A DNA stretch of 64,000 bases. Origin: Phyllobacterium endophyticum. Its GTDB lineage: Bacteria > Pseudomonadota > Alphaproteobacteria > Rhizobiales > Rhizobiaceae. Positions 52,232 through 60,070 of this stretch are shown piece after piece. The notes beneath the pieces were generated by a model that saw only the letters and a list, made by a program, of their open reading frames with translations, did no database searches and was not told where the DNA came from. The translations under genes were made by a program, and so were the position numbers. Where the stretch lies: positions 62,001-126,000 of the forward strand of contig NZ_PGGN01000001.1 in assembly GCF_003010935.1 (NCBI RefSeq), written 5' to 3'. Position 1 is the first letter of the stretch. Every line of letters begins with the position of its first letter.

Positions 52232-53770
52232 GTCATCGCCGACGGGCATTGAGATCACGGCTTCCAATCCAGTATCCAGGTAGCTCAATCTGACACTGCT
52301 CGAAAGCACTTTGTCCAGGCTGCGCTCGATCAATCTCTCGCCCAGCCCCCGTGCTTCCGGTGGTGATACACGCGGCCCGCCAGTCTCTGCCCAGTGAATG
52401 ACAACACGAGATTGATCGAGCCCCGGCTCGATCTGCCATGTGATGCGTACATGACCCGTGGCAATGGAAAGAGCGCCATGTCGCGCCGCATTGGTTGCAA
52501 GTTCGTGCAACGCTATGCCAAGCCCGAGAGCATGGTCCGGCGGCAGCACGATGTCCTCGCCCGCCAGCTCGATCTGCTGGGGGCTGAAAATCGCATAGGG
52601 TTCAACCTGTTTGGCCAGAAGATCAACCAGGCTGATCCCGCTCCATTCACGGTCGGACAGCAATGTGTGCGCCTCGGAGATGGCGCGGAGACGACCAGAA
52701 AAAGCTTCCATGAACTCGGCTGGGTCAGAGGTTCGGTTGAGCGTCTGCCGTGCGAGTGATTGAAGCATCGCCAACGTGTTTTTCACCCGATGATTTAGCT
52801 CGCGTAATAGGAGCCGGGTCTTTTCTGCAGCGTTCTTCGTGTCGGTGATGTCGATGTTGACCCCCACAGCGACCACAGGCTTTCCTTGGGCATCCCGCTC
52901 GAACACACGGCCGCGGCCAAGAAGCCACTGACCGGAAGCCGCCGCCCGGAATTCTCCGATATAATCCTGATTGTTGACCAACGCCCGGGTGAACGCAGAC
53001 TTCATCACCGGGAAGTCGTCCGGGTGCATCGCACGAAACACATCCTCGCCGCTGATCGGTTGTTCCGGATCAAGGCCAAGCATTGAATAGGCCTTCCTGT
53101 TGCCGCTGAACCTGCCGGTGCGCAGATCCCATACCCAGCTCCCGACATTGCCTACCTCCAGCGCCATGGAGTTCCGGTCTTCGTCGAGATGAAGCTTTGT
53201 CATCGCGTCGGTTCGGTCACGCGATTCGCGCTTGAGCGTTATGATTGAACCAGCAAGTCTCGCCAGGTGCATGAGTTGCGCTTGCAGCCTGGAGCCAAAT
53301 TGGGTTTTTGGTTCCCGGGATAGTACACTGAGAGCTCCGATACACTCTCCCGACACGCAGATAGGCGCGACAGCGATGAACCGTATGTTCGGCTTCCGGG
53401 CTACAGCGCCAACTGCGGAATAACGCACGTCCTCAGCCGCATTGAGAACTACGAGGCAGCTTCTGTCAGACGCTGCCAGAGCGCTCGCTTCGATAGCCCA
53501 AATATCGACAGGGCGATCGCGGCCTGCATGAGCGAGCATGGAGCTCTTTTCTTCATTGACGAGCGAGATTTGCGCAGCGTCGGTCTCCGATAATGACATG
53601 GCGAGTTCCGTTAACTCGCGGAGATCCTCGTCGCGCTCCCTCCTTTCAAGCACTCTTAGACTTGAAAGAACATCACGGCGCGACGACCCGGACAGAAATT
53701 CCGACGTGTCCTCTGAAATTCCCGGTTTCATATCCACAACATGATGTCTCTCAGGAGCCACCCTACTCAT
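52208..53770 (-). CDS. HWE-type histidine kinase with GAF and PAS domains
   Basis: This 520-aa cytoplasmic kinase has a GAF domain (about 45-180: AQISLVNEEKSSMLAH to IRFIAVAPICVSGECIGALSVL), a PAS domain (about 200-312: VGNVGSWVWDLRTGRFSG to VGVNIDITDTKNAAE) and an HWE/HisKA_2 core with phosphorylatable H327 in LLLRELNHRVKNTLAMLQSL, then an ATPase domain (LHELATNAARHGAL and GGPRVSPPEARGLGERLIER). Kinases of this type phosphorylate PhyR in the general stress response. Its promoter is an exact EcfG box, which implies feedback. Confidence 0.9.
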   Translation of the reverse strand: MSRVAPERHHVVDMKPGISEDTSEFLSGSSRRDVLSSLRVLERRERDEDLRELTELAMSLSETDAAQISLVNEEKSSMLAHAGRDRPVDIWAIEASALAASDRSCLVVLNAAEDVRYSAVGAVARKPNIRFIAVAPICVSGECIGALSVLSREPKTQFGSRLQAQLMHLARLAGSIITLKRESRDRTDAMTKLHLDEDRNSMALEVGNVGSWVWDLRTGRFSGNRKAYSMLGLDPEQPISGEDVFRAMHPDDFPVMKSAFTRALVNNQDYIGEFRAAASGQWLLGRGRVFERDAQGKPVVAVGVNIDITDTKNAAEKTRLLLRELNHRVKNTLAMLQSLARQTLNRTSDPAEFMEAFSGRLRAISEAHTLLSDREWSGISLVDLLAKQVEPYAIFSPQQIELAGEDIVLPPDHALGLGIALHELATNAARHGALSIATGHVRITWQIEPGLDQSRVVIHWAETGGPRVSPPEARGLGERLIERSLDKVLSSSVRLSYLDTGLEAVISMPVGDDSHISAGG

Positions 53771-53792
53771 ACCACCGATACAGCTCCTCAGG

Positions 53793-53817
53793 AACGCTAC
53801 CCTATGCCCTTTGTTCC
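53793..53817 (-). promoter_or_regulatory. EcfG-type promoter of the GAF-PAS-HWE kinase
   Basis: On the minus strand GGAAC (53813-53817), 16 nt, CGTT (53793-53796), exact consensus 23 bp before the kinase start. Read on the plus strand GGAAC 53791-53795 with TGTT 53812-53815 mirrors it, giving a symmetric site, although no plus-strand gene follows directly. Confidence 0.75.
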
Positions 53818-53898
53818 TAAGAGGCCGAGTTAACTAGAAATAGCCCCTCCACGCTCAAGCGAAAAGTCTTCGCCGCGACGCCTGAAGCCCATGTTCAG

Positions 53899-55386
53899 CT
53901 AAGCACGGGAGACGTCGATACGATTATCTTCGTCCTGAGCAGATTGACCTGGCTGCACCTCTGCCAGGCCCGGCAACCTTGCTTTCACCAACGTGCCTCC
54001 GCCCGGATTTTCCGAATAAACCACATCTCCATCAAACTGCCTGCATAGCTGGTTCACGATGAGAGAACCTAGTCCCGAGGAGGTTCTGTTCGACGTCTCG
54101 ATGCCGACGCCTGTATCAGAGATTTCTAGCATCAGGACGCCATCCTCGGCCCGCGCGAGAATAATTTTCACCTCTCCGGCCTTGTCGTCGGGGAACGCGT
54201 GTTTTATCGCGTTCATCGTCAATTCCCCGATAATGATGCCAAGGGTTGTCGCATCGCGCGAGCTCAGGTTGATCGGCGCAAGCTCGGCGACGAAGTTGAT
54301 ATCCCTATCATGGGCAGTCGCCGTTTTGATGTCCGCGACAACCTCCGGCAAATACTCGTCGGCCCGGACCGTTTCGTGATCCTTGCCAAGCCGAAGACGC
54401 CGGTGGGCCGACGAGATGGTCTGGATTCGATCGCGCGCAGCTCCCAATGCGGCGCGAATTTCGTCCGACGACACGTCGCGCATCTGAATTCCGAGGAGCG
54501 AGGAGACCGTGGCAAGAGAATTTCCGATCCTGTGATCGGACTCCTGCAGCAGTGCTTCGACCCGGGCGCGCTCCCGCCGCGCCGTCAGCATCGTCTTTTC
54601 AAGCTCCGCTGTCCGGCTTTGCACCATGTCTTCAAGGATGTTCTTCTCTGAAAGCAGCAATGTTTGACCCTCCGTCAGCTTGCGCACGTAACGCCGCGTG
54701 CGGTTCGCCAGTACGGCTGCCAGGATCAGCGCGCCGCCAAGTGACGAGAGTGCGGCGATTGTTAGCCAGCTTCTCATCGCGTCCACGTCGATATTGCGCT
54801 CGATAAGCCTGCGATCTTCCTCGGCAAGAAAACTGTCTACCGTTCTATGAATTTCATCAAGTTGGCCGACACCGAAATTCGGTCCGAGCGATGCAAGCGC
54901 TTCCGCGTGCTTGCCCGTAAGTGTCAGGGAAAGCGCCGCCTCTACGGTTTTCTGTTTCTCTTTGGTCAAGTCGCGGACACGTGTTGCGATTGCCTGCTGG
55001 CGTGGATTGCCCTTTGTCATTTCCGCGAGTGTGTTGAGGCTCTCGTCGAGGCGGGCAGCGGCTTTCCGGTATAAGTCGAGCAAAGCGTCACTGTGGGTCA
55101 AGATGAATCCGCGCTGGCTACTGTGAGCCTCGTTCAAAAGCGCCAGAGTGGTGTAGGCCTGTTCACGGACCTTGTACGTCGCAAGGATATCGTCGATCTG
55201 TTTATTGACACTGCGAGCAATGATGATCGTCGATGATGCCGATCCGATGATCATGGCGAGCGACAATATGATCGCAAGTCCCCTGAGCGGTCTTTGCGAG
55301 AAATTCATGACCGTTCTGCGCCACCACAACAAGAGTTGCATCCTCCATAATAACTGTCCTCCCGTGTGGTCGAAGCGCATAGGCAA
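53899..55386 (-). CDS. Membrane histidine kinase with CHASE3 sensor and HisKA_2 core
   Basis: This 495-aa kinase has two membrane helices (about 36-58 and 208-228) enclosing a CHASE3 periplasmic sensor (NKQIDDILATYKVREQAYTTLALLNEAHSSQRGFILT), then a coiled coil, the HisKA_2 motif with H285 in LLQESDHRIGNSLATVSSLLGIQ, and an ATPase domain (GIIIGELTMNAIKHAFPDD and SNRTSSGLGSLIVNQLCRQ). It is 512 nt... see position: it follows ecfG and precedes the GAF-PAS kinase on the same strand. It is a strong candidate sensor for PhyR. The start is uncertain: ATG 55386 or ATG 55308, neither with a clear ribosome site. Confidence 0.88.
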   Translation of the reverse strand: MPMRFDHTGGQLLWRMQLLLWWRRTVMNFSQRPLRGLAIILSLAMIIGSASSTIIIARSVNKQIDDILATYKVREQAYTTLALLNEAHSSQRGFILTHSDALLDLYRKAAARLDESLNTLAEMTKGNPRQQAIATRVRDLTKEKQKTVEAALSLTLTGKHAEALASLGPNFGVGQLDEIHRTVDSFLAEEDRRLIERNIDVDAMRSWLTIAALSSLGGALILAAVLANRTRRYVRKLTEGQTLLLSEKNILEDMVQSRTAELEKTMLTARRERARVEALLQESDHRIGNSLATVSSLLGIQMRDVSSDEIRAALGAARDRIQTISSAHRRLRLGKDHETVRADEYLPEVVADIKTATAHDRDINFVAELAPINLSSRDATTLGIIIGELTMNAIKHAFPDDKAGEVKIILARAEDGVLMLEISDTGVGIETSNRTSSGLGSLIVNQLCRQFDGDVVYSENPGGGTLVKARLPGLAEVQPGQSAQDEDNRIDVSRA

Positions 55387-55532
55387 GCGCCGCCCGCATC
55401 ACGTCTCGTTCCCTTTGTCACCAGAAAAACAGGAACATTGGCGAACCCAGCGCGCCGCACACTCTTTGATTCCCGTTCTCGAACACTGGAGCCAATAGAT
55501 GGACGCCGAGCGAAGCAAGTCAAGTTCATGTA

Positions 55533-56084
55533 TCAGGCAAATTTGTTGGAGGTGACCTGCGTTGAGATCGAATCAGGGCCATAGTCAACCTCACCCTGAA
55601 TTTCGAGCAGTTCCTGGAGACGTGTTCTGGCGCGGCTTACACGGCTTTTTATCGTCCCTACCGCGCACTCGCAAATCTCGGCAGCTTCTTCATAGGAAAA
55701 ACCCGACGCACCCACCAGGATGATTGCTTCGCGCTGATCGTCGGGGAGTTTTTCAAGGGCCTTGCGGAAATCCTGCAGATCAAGAGAGCCATACTGCGCA
55801 GGGTGAACGGAAAGCTGCTCGGTGAAGACGCCGTCGGAATCCTGGACCTCTCGTCCGCGCTTGCGCATCTGGCTGTAAAATTCGTTGCGAAGGATCGTAA
55901 AAAGCCACGCCTTGATGTTGGTGCCCGGCTCGAACGAGTCCTGTTTTGCCCAGGCCTTCATGATCGTATCCTGCACCAGATCGTCGGCCCTGTCGGGATT
56001 GCCAATCAAGGATACTGCAAATGCGCGCAACTTCGGCAGCGCACCTATCAGATCCCTCTTGAAGTCAGCGGATTCATGTACCAT
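55533..56084 (-). CDS. ecfG: General stress sigma factor EcfG
   Basis: This 183-aa ECF sigma factor has region 2 (VSLIGNPDRADDLVQDTIMKAWAKQDSF and AWLFTILRNEFYSQMRKRGREV) and region 4 (QREAIILVGASGFSYEEAAEICECAVGTIKSRVSRARTRLQELL) of the EcfG type. It directs transcription of the general stress regulon and is held by the anti-sigma factor NepR, encoded 11 nt upstream on the same strand. Seven candidate EcfG promoters lie in this window. No EcfG-like site was found before nepR itself. Confidence 0.94.
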   Translation of the reverse strand: MVHESADFKRDLIGALPKLRAFAVSLIGNPDRADDLVQDTIMKAWAKQDSFEPGTNIKAWLFTILRNEFYSQMRKRGREVQDSDGVFTEQLSVHPAQYGSLDLQDFRKALEKLPDDQREAIILVGASGFSYEEAAEICECAVGTIKSRVSRARTRLQELLEIQGEVDYGPDSISTQVTSNKFA

Positions 56085-56095
56085 TCAACAGCCTG

Positions 56096-56299
56096 CTATT
56101 CGAACGACTGCGGGTGATTGCGTTCAGCCTCATCCAGCTTTTCAAGAAGATCAAGAAAACGAGCGGGTATTTCCTCCTCCTGTACAGATGCGTAAAGTGC
56201 ACGTAACTTCAAACCAATTTCTGTCTCGGCATTCTTGACGTCGCGGCGGCGAACCCGCACCTTCTCAGGAGCGTCAATAGAATTCTTTTTAGCGTTCAT
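56096..56299 (-). CDS. nepR: Anti-sigma factor NepR
   Basis: This 67-aa protein has the NepR core (IGLKLRALYASVQEEEIPARFLDLLEKLDEAE), preceded by a basic N-terminus (KVRVRRRDVKN). It binds EcfG in unstressed cells and is captured by phosphorylated PhyR under stress. Divergent from phyR across 187 bp and 11 nt before ecfG, the standard arrangement. Confidence 0.93.
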   Translation of the reverse strand: MNAKKNSIDAPEKVRVRRRDVKNAETEIGLKLRALYASVQEEEIPARFLDLLEKLDEAERNHPQSFE

Positions 56300-56380
56300 C
56301 GTTTGATCTTTGCTGGTCGTTCGTCGCTAAGCATGAGGAATGCCTGTACTCAAGGCACATTAATGACGACAATTCGCGAC

Positions 56381-56395
56381 GGAACAGAAAGTTCC
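56381..56395. repeat. GGAAC palindrome between nepR and phyR
   Basis: GGAAC, 5 nt, GTTCC (56381-56395) puts an EcfG -35 element on each strand in the phyR-nepR gap. Neither copy has a matching -10 box at 16 nt, so it may be a decayed or alternative site rather than an active promoter. Confidence 0.5.
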
Positions 56396-56402
56396 ATTGC
56401 AC

Positions 56403-56427
56403 GGAACTTTTTTTTTGCGAAAGTGTT
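56403..56427 (+). promoter_or_regulatory. EcfG-type promoter of phyR
   Basis: GGAAC (56403-56407), 16 nt that start with nine T, then TGTT (56424-56427). The -10 differs from CGTT by one base. It lies 60 bp before phyR, and self-induction of phyR by EcfG is known for the family. Confidence 0.6.
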
Positions 56428-56486
56428 TCAGGTAACAGGTTCGTCGACGCCTTCATGATACCCACCTGAACAGGGAACTCACTATA

Positions 56487-57281
56487 ATGTCATTGTCCAC
56501 CCGGATAGCTCCACATCTGCCCTATCTCCGCCGTTTCGCTCGTGCCATCACTGGCTCCCAATCTTCCGGCGACGCCTATGTCGCTGCCACACTTGAAATC
56601 CTGATCACTGACGTTTCACTTTTCCCCGAAGCTGGGTCCGATCGTGCGAGCCTTTACAAACTGCTCATCAAACATTTCAATTCCGTCAATGTTCGCCCGC
56701 TCGAACTGAAGTCCGAGTTCGGCTGGGAAAGGCATGCGGCTGCAAATCTGACCGCAATTGCCCCAAAGGCCCGGCAGGCCTTCCTGCTGATCAGCCTCGA
56801 AGGTTTCAGCCAGGCCGAGGCCATGGAGATCCTCGACGTTACCGATAGCGAGCTTTATGCCTTGCTGGACGAAGCCTCTGCCGGCATTTCCAAACAGATC
56901 GCGACCGACGTCCTGATCATCGAGGACGAACCGTTGATTGCCATGGATATCGAACACATGGTGGAGAGCCTTGGACACCGTGTCGTTGGCATCGCACGTA
57001 CACGCGATGAGGCGCTGAAGATTTATTCTGCGACGCATCCGAGCATGATTCTCGCTGACATTCAGCTTGCCGACGGAAGTTCCGGCATTGATGCTGTAAA
57101 CAATATTCTCAGCCAGGACGCGATTCCGGTTATCTTCATCACGGCTTTCCCTGAACGGTTGCTGACGGGTGAACGTCCCGAGCCAACATTCCTCGTCACC
57201 AAGCCGTTCAATCCCGACATGGTTAAGGCGCTGATCACGCAAGCTCTGTTCTTCAAGGAAACCAGCAAAGCCAAGGCTTGA
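56487..57281 (+). CDS. phyR: Stress response regulator PhyR (sigma-like domain plus receiver)
   Basis: PhyR (264 aa) has an N-terminal EcfG-like domain (residues 1-130; LPYLRRFARAITGSQSSGDAY and KARQAFLLISLEGFSQAEAMEIL) that captures NepR, and a receiver domain with acidic E146/D147, phosphorylated D191 (SMILADIQLADG), and FITAFPERLLTGERPEPTFLVTKPF, the variant motif typical of PhyR receivers, K239 included. It is the anti-anti-sigma factor of the response. Its domain order, neighbour pair nepR-ecfG and EcfG-type promoter are all standard. Confidence 0.96.
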   Translation: MSLSTRIAPHLPYLRRFARAITGSQSSGDAYVAATLEILITDVSLFPEAGSDRASLYKLLIKHFNSVNVRPLELKSEFGWERHAAANLTAIAPKARQAFLLISLEGFSQAEAMEILDVTDSELYALLDEASAGISKQIATDVLIIEDEPLIAMDIEHMVESLGHRVVGIARTRDEALKIYSATHPSMILADIQLADGSSGIDAVNNILSQDAIPVIFITAFPERLLTGERPEPTFLVTKPFNPDMVKALITQALFFKETSKAKA

Positions 57282-57292
57282 ACCCGGGAATC

Positions 57293-57317
57293 GGAACAAA
57301 ATCTCTCTGTGCTCGTT
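57293..57317 (+). promoter_or_regulatory. EcfG-type promoter, DUF1328 gene
   Basis: GGAAC (57293-57297), 16 nt, CGTT (57314-57317), exact consensus, 30 bp before the DUF1328 gene. Confidence 0.8.
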
Positions 57318-57346
57318 GTGAACTCGACAAGACAGGGAGATGGTAG

Positions 57347-57511
57347 ATGCTTTACTATGCGGTAATTTTTCTGATCATAGCACTTGTTGCAGGCGCGTTG
57401 GGTTTTGGTGGTATAGCTGGTGCTTCGGCGGGTATCGCCCAAATCATTTTCTACGTGTTCCTGGCGCTGTTGCTGATCTCTTTGATCGCCAGCATAATCC
57501 GCCGGGCCTAG
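57347..57511 (+). CDS. DUF1328 small membrane protein
   Basis: This 54-aa protein ([54 protein letters not shown]) has the exact DUF1328/YtjA pattern of two membrane helices around a GGIAG turn. These small proteins are abundant members of stress regulons with unknown role. An EcfG promoter precedes it and a strong terminator follows, so it is a single-gene transcript next to phyR. Confidence 0.93.
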   Translation: MLYYAVIFLIIALVAGALGFGGIAGASAGIAQIIFYVFLALLLISLIASIIRRA

Positions 57512-57522
57512 TTTCAAAATAG

Positions 57523-57553
57523 AAAGCCGCCGGTTTCTTGCCGGCGGCTTTTT
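57523..57553 (+). terminator. Terminator after the DUF1328 gene
   Basis: GCCGCCGG (57526-57533) and CCGGCGGC (57541-57548) form a perfect 8-bp stem, extended by AAA/TTT, followed by TTTTT. It lies 11 bp beyond the stop. Confidence 0.9.
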
Positions 57554-57658
57554 CGATTCGTGAAGCTGCCTGTTTGGGATTGCGGCAAACTTGTTTTTTG
57601 TAGTAGGTCACGCTGAACGAAAGCTTGGGGGCCACGATTGTTCTGGCGAAACTTCAGC

Positions 57659-59125
57659 ATGGCCTCGCTCGATGGCCCGGCAATCGATTGGTCGAAACTC
57701 GCACGTTACGCCCCGCGTGCAATCGTTCTCTACATTCTGGCGATTTTCATACTGCGCCTCTTTCTCTCGCGATTCATGGAAATCGACGAGGCGCAATTCG
57801 TAGGCGAAGTTGCCTTCGCATGGAATTATGGCAATTCGCATCCGCCAATGTACAACTGGCTTGTCCGGCTGGCGCTGGAACTGACAGGCTGGAACTGGGT
57901 GTTCGCCGTTGCTCTCGTGCGGCTGTCACTGCTTGGACTTTACCATTGGCTCACGTTTGATGCCGCGCGCCGGCTGGGCGGCGACAGGGCCGGTATTCTT
58001 GCACTCGTGGCGTCCGCCTTGCTGCCTCAGATAGTATGGATGTCCATCCAGACCACGGCACACACTATCCTCGTTCTCACTGCATCCATTGGTCTGGTCC
58101 ATTCCTTCGCTTTGTTGAGGGAAGGCAAAGGGGTGAAAGCCTATGTCCTGTTTGGAATATGGGCTGCGATCGGCGCACTGGCCAAATACAATTTCTTCAT
58201 TTTCCTTGGCAGCTTTCTCATCGCCGCTGCGCTCACACCCAGCGTGCGCCGGCAGATTTTTCGCCCGCAATTCCTGGTTTCTGTCATCATATTCGTTGCC
58301 GCCTTCACACCTGTCGTGGTTGCCGCGCTCAATGCTCCTTTGGCCGCGACGGCAGGCCGGATGTACAAACTCTCCGCGGCGATCGGATATCTCGAATCGT
58401 TCGATCTTCCGCATGTCGGGATAGACGGACTCGCCAGCCTTTTGATTTCGGCATTTCTTTGGGCCGGGCCGGCGCTCATCTTTTTCCGCGTGGGCCGGGT
58501 CAGGGATCATCCCCGGCCCGCGCCAGACGGCGACTCCGATGTACGTATGCTCCTCCTGCGCACCATATTGATTGGCCTTGGCGCGTTCGCAGTGCTGGTA
58601 TTCGCCGCCGACTATCACTCAGTCGCCGAGAGATACATGGCGCCAATCCTCGCACCCACCGCAATCGTCCTCGCGCTTTGTCTGCCGCAGGTCCTGGGCG
58701 CGCGCAATTTGCTGGTTATTGCCGGTTGCTTGTATGTCCTTGCTCCGCTTGCGGTTGCAGCGATTGCACTCTTTGGCACGGCAAGGTTCAACTTCCCATT
58801 TGATGCTGTCGCGCAAGCCATCCGCGCCCAAAACCCCACGCCAGCAAATATCGTTTCAAATCGCCAGGACGATGCGGGCAATGTGGCGGCCCTGCTGCGC
58901 TGGCCGCCTGAACGGGGAGAGGCATCCGATGTCGTGCTCGTGTGGCAGGGAAGCGATGCCCCCGGCGACGGTGCGCTGACGCGGCTACCCGCCGATGCGA
59001 AGCCCGTCGGACCTGTAACGCGCGTTACCGCAAGGGTCAGAAACTTCAGCGGGGCATTGCGGACATTCAGCTTCCAGCGCTATTCATCTCGGTTACAGAC
59101 ACCGGATCAGAATAGCGGCGGATAA
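57659..59125 (+). CDS. Glycosyltransferase family 39-like membrane protein
   Basis: This 488-aa integral-membrane protein has about ten hydrophobic segments and the catalytic acidic motif near the first loop, RFMEIDEAQFVGEVAFAWNYGNSHPPMYNW, as in PMT/ArnT-like lipid-phosphate-sugar transferases (GT39/GT83). It probably adds a sugar from a polyprenyl-phosphate donor to an envelope glycan on the periplasmic face. The convergent GT2 gene (59067-59786) is of the dolichol-phosphate-mannose-synthase type and likely makes the lipid-linked donor, so the two probably work as a pair. They overlap by 59 bp. Confidence 0.85.
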   Translation: MASLDGPAIDWSKLARYAPRAIVLYILAIFILRLFLSRFMEIDEAQFVGEVAFAWNYGNSHPPMYNWLVRLALELTGWNWVFAVALVRLSLLGLYHWLTFDAARRLGGDRAGILALVASALLPQIVWMSIQTTAHTILVLTASIGLVHSFALLREGKGVKAYVLFGIWAAIGALAKYNFFIFLGSFLIAAALTPSVRRQIFRPQFLVSVIIFVAAFTPVVVAALNAPLAATAGRMYKLSAAIGYLESFDLPHVGIDGLASLLISAFLWAGPALIFFRVGRVRDHPRPAPDGDSDVRMLLLRTILIGLGAFAVLVFAADYHSVAERYMAPILAPTAIVLALCLPQVLGARNLLVIAGCLYVLAPLAVAAIALFGTARFNFPFDAVAQAIRAQNPTPANIVSNRQDDAGNVAALLRWPPERGEASDVVLVWQGSDAPGDGALTRLPADAKPVGPVTRVTARVRNFSGALRTFSFQRYSSRLQTPDQNSGG

Positions 59126-59786
59126 GCCAGAACACTCCTACCGTGTCCAGGAATGCTACCGCCGCGCGGTCGAAGAAACCATATTTCGATACGCCGGCGA
59201 GTCTCGGCCGGTCTTCCACGTCCACCTCGATCACAGGTAGGCCCGCCCGTCGCGACAGGGCCGGTATGAAACGGTGCATGTTGTCGAAATAGGGCAGGCT
59301 TTGCGCCAGAACTGCCGGAAGCACCTTGAACCCGCATCCGGCATCCCGGCAGTCATCCTTCAATAGCCGCTTGCGAACGAAGTTGGCCGATCGTGAAGTA
59401 AGCAGTTTGACGATGCCGTCATTGCGCCTTTTCCTTACACCCGCGAAAAGCGCGGGTGCCGCGCCCTCGAGACGCGGCCAAAGACGGGCTATATCGGCAG
59501 GATCATTCTGACCGTCGCCGTCCAGCGTTGCTATCCATGTGCCCTTGGCTGCGGCAAAGCCGCTCATCAGGGCACGCGATTTTCCAGTGCGCTTTTCATG
59601 ACGCAGCACACGGGTGTGATCGCCGGCGCCAGCTGCCTCCTCCGCCGATCCATCCGCCGATCCATCGTCCACGATGACGATCTCGTAAGATGGCCCTGAT
59701 AAGAGGGCCATGTTGATTTCCCGCACCAGATTACCGATGTTTCCGGCCTCGTTGTAACAGGGTATTACGATCGTCAGATCAGTCAT
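59067..59786 (-). CDS. Glycosyltransferase family 2, polyprenyl-phosphate sugar synthase-like
   Basis: This 239-aa GT2 enzyme has MTDLTIVIPCYNEAGNIGNLVREI, the DDGSADGS motif (EIVIVDDGSADGS) and TLDGDGQNDPADIARLW, as in DPM1/ArnC-like synthases that transfer a sugar to polyprenyl phosphate. No membrane segment is obvious, as for the soluble type. Start: ATG 59786 or 59798, neither with a strong ribosome site. It probably makes the donor for the convergent GT39-like transferase. Confidence 0.87.
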   Translation of the reverse strand: MTDLTIVIPCYNEAGNIGNLVREINMALLSGPSYEIVIVDDGSADGSAEEAAGAGDHTRVLRHEKRTGKSRALMSGFAAAKGTWIATLDGDGQNDPADIARLWPRLEGAAPALFAGVRKRRNDGIVKLLTSRSANFVRKRLLKDDCRDAGCGFKVLPAVLAQSLPYFDNMHRFIPALSRRAGLPVIEVDVEDRPRLAGVSKYGFFDRAAVAFLDTVGVFWLIRRYSDPVSVTEMNSAGS

Positions 59787-60070
59787 ATCAAGAACCATTG
59801 CGACGCGGCTGCATCATACATGGATGCTCAACATCGCCAGTTGAAGGGTATTTCGCGGATGCAGATGTCGAGTATCTATATGCATGTTCGAGCGATTTCC
59901 ATCCCCGGCACAACCTTAGGCACGTAGAGGGTGGTTGACGATGCCGCAATTCCGCCACGCCGATCCATAAATAATCGCTCCTATCGACGCGGCCGGATTA
60001 TGGTTAATACTTCCTTAATCGAAGTCTCCCTAAAGTCGAGATCAACCACACAATTCAATCCGGTCCGGCA

